From contig NC_052517.1 in assembly GCF_014356525.2 (NCBI RefSeq), positions 620,001-684,000 on the forward strand: 64,000 bases of DNA, read 5' to 3'. The position numbers and the translations under genes are program-made. The notes under the pieces were generated by a model. The model did not search any database. It saw nothing but the letters and a program-made list of their open reading frames with translations, and had not been told where the DNA came from. The DNA comes from Nilaparvata lugens (lineage: Eukaryota > Arthropoda > Insecta > Hemiptera > Delphacidae). Positions 61,060 through 64,000 of the stretch are shown here, one piece after another. Every line of letters begins with the position of its first letter. Positions within the stretch are counted from its first letter, which is position 1.

Positions 61060-61225
61060 GTTAGTAAAACAAAATATCCCTGTTGCGGCGCCAGGCTAGC
61101 CAGCAACAGGTTAGTAAAACAAAATATTCCTGTTGCGCCAGGCTAGCCAGCAACAGGTTAGTAGAACAAAATATCCCTGTTGCGCCAGGCTAGCCAGCAA
61201 CAGGTTAGTAGAACAAAATATCCTT
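61046..61225 (+). repeat. Tandem duplication of the exon 17 end and donor site, four copies
   Basis: AACAG|GTTAGTARAACAAAATA occurs with GT at 61060, 61110, 61157 and 61204, in units of 50, 47 and 47 bp that include the last exon codons (GCCAGCAACAG). All four donors match CAG|GTTAGT. Use of sites 2 or 3 adds 50 or 97 nt and shifts frame; site 4 adds 144 nt but meets TAG at 61144. Confidence 0.95.
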
Positions 61226-61487
61226 GTTGACTGCCTTCTCATTCAAGACCATGTGCTTGGAGGTATTCCATTCAACAATATACAGATGTGGAAGTTGATA
61301 AAATAATCCTGTCGTGCCGCGTGCCGCCTCGTGTGTCTCGGCCCCTGCAAACCGTTTCTTCCCGGCCGCGTCACGAAATATGTAAATTTCTTACTATAGT
61401 CTACTGTACGAAAATTGTCCAAAGAGTAATGTACTTCCTCAACCCACACACCTATAGACGTCGCCAGTTTGTCAGGTTTATTATTAA

Positions 61488-62170
61488 CTAGGCGTCAGGC
61501 TCGCTTCGCTCGCCATATCCGTCTAGCCAGGGGGCTCCGCCCCCTGGACCCCCGACTGGATCGTCCAAGAATGGGATCAGCAGGCTCGCTTCGCTCGCCT
61601 GCATTTTTCATTTGAGCATTTTTATCATATGTTAGGACAATCCAGTCGGGGGTCCAGACTAAACGTCTGGCTAAACGGATATGGCGAGCGAAGCGAGCCT
61701 GACGGCTAGTAATATAATATTCCCAGGATTGAAGTAGCAGTGCCCAATCAATTTTTCCGCGATAATTGCATTTAAATCTTCAACTTGGTGCCAACCTAAC
61801 AAAGTCAACTCAACTTAATGCCAACCTGACAAAATTATTAATTTAGTTGCCAGTTAACAACTGTTTCGAAGAGGTACTCTTTCTAGATTATTGTTCTATA
61901 GTAACATATGATATGGAAACTTCAATTATAATTAAGAGATTGGGAGAAGAAGAATATACATGCTAAAAGACGAACTTTAAACCCTTAAAAATAACCCTTA
62001 GAGTTGAAATATTGCCAAAAGATTTCTTAGTGCGCCTCTAAAGGGCCAACTGAACATACCTACCAAATTTGAACGTCTTTGGTCCGGTAGATTTTTAGTT
62101 CTGCGAGTGAGTGAGTGAGTCAGTCAGTCAGTCAGTGAGTGAGTGCCATTTCGCTTTTATATATATAGAT
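61488..62170 (+). mobile_element. Family K element, copy 4
   Basis: CTAGGCGTCAGGCTCGCTTC ... CGCTTTTATATATATAGAT, with GC palindrome and body as in the other copies. The stretch 61226-61487 before it shows nothing I can name. Confidence 0.88.
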
Positions 62171-62331
62171 ATAAAATCAATTGATTGTAGTTTATAATCA
62201 GCTGTGGACAACGTTGATCAACTCCTGTTTGGCAACGTTGCATCCGCTCTCATCGGACTATTTTTATGCGGTTCACTGTAATAAACTGTTTAATTGTTGT
62301 TTGAACGTGCGCTTTAGAAACTGCAACATTT

Positions 62332-63876
62332 AGGGCCGATTTCCGAGCTCGGCATATACCTAAGCTCTAGACTTTGAACAGCTGTTTAGACATTTCTTAG
62401 GTCAAGCACTATCTATGATTCAAATTTCAACCAAATCTGAGATACTTTTTGTATCAATCAAAAAAAATTTTGTGGGCTTTGAAAAATGCAGATTTCCAGA
62501 TTTGGTTGATATTGGGGCTATGGATAGAGGTTGACCTAACAAGTGTGCTATAATATGAGACGTTTCGCTACAATACAGGCCGAGTTATTCACTCAAACAT
62601 AAAATCTCACCTCCACTCTCAGATCAGAGAAATCACTCATCTTCAAATGCTTATAACTCAAGAATAGGAGAGAATTTTGCCAATGTGATGACATATTGTT
62701 GTTTCTCTCGTCAAGTACTATCATTCCTGACAGTTTGAGCGATTTCAATTATTGACCATTTTTGCAAAAATCCATGGATTTCATGAAAATGCAAATCTCT
62801 CAGATTTTTTGAAGTTAACAACTACAAGACTTAACCTATTTCGGACTATGTGTAACCTTACCTAAATTTGGGAGAGGAATAGCACAAGGTTACCTCATTT
62901 TTTCTCATTTAAGTTCTGACCATTCTTGCAAAAAAAATGTTGCTATATGAGACGTTTCGCTACAATACAGGCCGAGTTATTCACTGAAAAATAAAATTGG
63001 CTTCGTGAAACGGGGCGCAGTCCACGTTTAAATTAAATTTCTACAAACTAGAAAATGAACACAAAGAGAGAACAGAGTAAAGTTTCAGCTATTTTGAATT
63101 ATTTAGGAATGTATCATTTCGTCAAGGAAAAACGTTTCCAATAATAGAAATGAGAAAATACAGATTGTCATAAAAACTGCAACTACGCCCCGTTACGAAA
63201 TAGTTATTGGTGCAACTAGTGCGCAAAGTGACAGTTTGCTGCACCGAAAGAAACGTTTACGCCCGAGCAGTAGGCGAGGGCGGAATGGTTTCTTGAGTGC
63301 AGCAAACGAACTTTGCGCACATATTTCACATTAAATTTTTCATACAGTTACCATTCAATATGAAAAGTGGGTAATTATGAGTAAAATTCCCTGAAATCCA
63401 TCAAATGTTTTTCTGTGTAATTTTATTATTAATAAAAACCTTAATTTATTCAAAATTGAATAATAATAATTTGATTATAATGATTAGTAATTCAATTGAA
63501 AATCTATCTGACTGCTTGAAGGGGGTTTATGTTATGTAAGCATTGAAATGACTATAATGAAGGCACATAATGGCAAGGCAACGCTGTTCTCCACTGCCAT
63601 TATAACGTGGGCCTCACTATGAGTGCAGTTACCAACTTAATTTTGATTTTGCTGCACTGGTGCTCCATCAACCTACTAACTATTTTGCGTTGTCATGCTG
63701 CAAATCTGGAGTACGCAAAGTACTCACTTTGCGCACTAGTGCGGAAAAGTGATTCTTTGCGACCTGCAATCAGTGCACAAATGCTCACTTTTCAAGGTAT
63801 CTGTAGGAAAAGCCAATTTTCTGATTCCAGCTGTTCAAAGTCTAGTACTTAGCTATATCCCGAGCTCGGAAACCGG
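62332..63876. mobile_element. Nested region between two family B ends
   Basis: GGGCCGATTTCCGAGCTCGG at 62332 and CCGAGCTCGGAAACCGGCTC at 63856 are the two ends of a family B element. Between them lie a dispersed repeat (62480-62800, shared with 47930), a family R 3' end (62817-62930), a second family B fragment (62990-63195) and the inverted copy of the 48854 element (63205-63620). Confidence 0.7.
63205..63620 (-). mobile_element. Inverted copy of the 48854-49275 element
   Basis: GTGCGCAAAGTGACAGTTTG to CATTATAACGTGGGCCTCAC matches 48854-49275 in reverse. From 63877 to 64000 I see no exon I can defend. Confidence 0.8.
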
Positions 63877-64000
63877 CTCTAAAAATATGAATGACTTGTG
63901 AATGCATTGAAAGTGTTTCTATTAATTTAGAAAGTGGACTCGCTTACAACTTTTGCACATTTTTTTCTCTTTTTTCCCACTTTCTTCTCCAATACTTCCC

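Larger units (their letters stand above)
57470..60600 (+). mobile_element. Non-LTR retrotransposon (LINE) with endonuclease and RT, inactivated
   Basis: In order it has an AP-type endonuclease, a linker, a reverse transcriptase and a C-terminal domain, typical of jockey/CR1-superfamily second ORFs. It is 5'-truncated (starts at [12 protein letters not shown]), carries a retroelement insertion at 57700-57895, several frameshifts, a stop at 59171 and a mutated RT active site. The 3' end is not sharply defined; AT-rich sequence continues to about 60830. Confidence 0.9.

Noticed and set aside
63930..63990. Possible further exon after ATTAATTTAG (KVDSLTTFAHFF)
   Set aside because: Phase 0 would fit, but the sequence becomes a T-rich tract without a donor and shows no coding composition.

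Overview
The window is a piece of an AT-rich, repeat-dense insect nuclear genome. The GC-rich islands are exons with GT-AG boundaries and the rest is intron. TTAGG tracts (the arthropod telomere motif) and the density of MITE and LINE debris suggest an insect. The repeat style looks to me like a hemipteran, possibly a planthopper, but that is recognition only and was not tested.

One protein-coding gene on the + strand spans the whole window. I reconstruct 17 internal exons (2125 to 61059) whose splice phases agree at every junction, giving about 1,105 codons. It is a multidomain RhoGAP of the ARHGAP21/ARHGAP23 family (Drosophila RhoGAP19D). Exons 1-4 encode the linker after the PDZ domain, which must lie upstream of the window. 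Exons 5-6 encode a PH domain split by a 15 kb intron. Exons 7-10 encode a complete RhoGAP domain with its arginine finger. Exons 11-17 encode a long low-complexity serine/glycine/acidic tail. Both gene ends are outside the window. Three features could change the product: a short alternative terminal exon at 51325, four tandem copies of the exon 17 donor site at 61060-61204, and a CpG-rich ATG exon candidate at 23309 whose phase fits exon 6.

The introns are mosaics of nested elements. I use in-house letters for families seen at least twice: A (TA-flanked MITE, CACGTTATAATGGCAGTG ends), B (GGGCCGGTTTCC ends), E (AGGCTCAACTCACAC hairpin), F (about 750 bp), H (CATAGAGAAACAATAGC hairpin, 7-bp target duplications), K (about 690 bp with a GC-rich palindrome), L (about 400 bp, ends in CTAG before T), M (about 600 bp), P (about 980 bp with a CA microsatellite), Q (about 280 bp SINE-like with a TCAA tail), R (3' ends of retroelements with AATAAA) and T (hairpin with a tRNA B-box-like core). 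LINE remains lie at 19585-20270, 38103-38905, 50513-51050, 53436-53905 and 57470-60600; the last keeps endonuclease and reverse-transcriptase domains but is broken and has a mutated catalytic motif.

The introns around the GAP exons also carry recent tandem duplications: 1,179 bp at 27084-29441, about 600 bp at 30551-31752, 955 bp at 34836-36745, and a 151-bp satellite with a 698-bp higher-order repeat at 32640-34355. The same 151-bp satellite occurs in opposite orientation at 2380-2980 and appears to have arisen inside a family H-like MITE.
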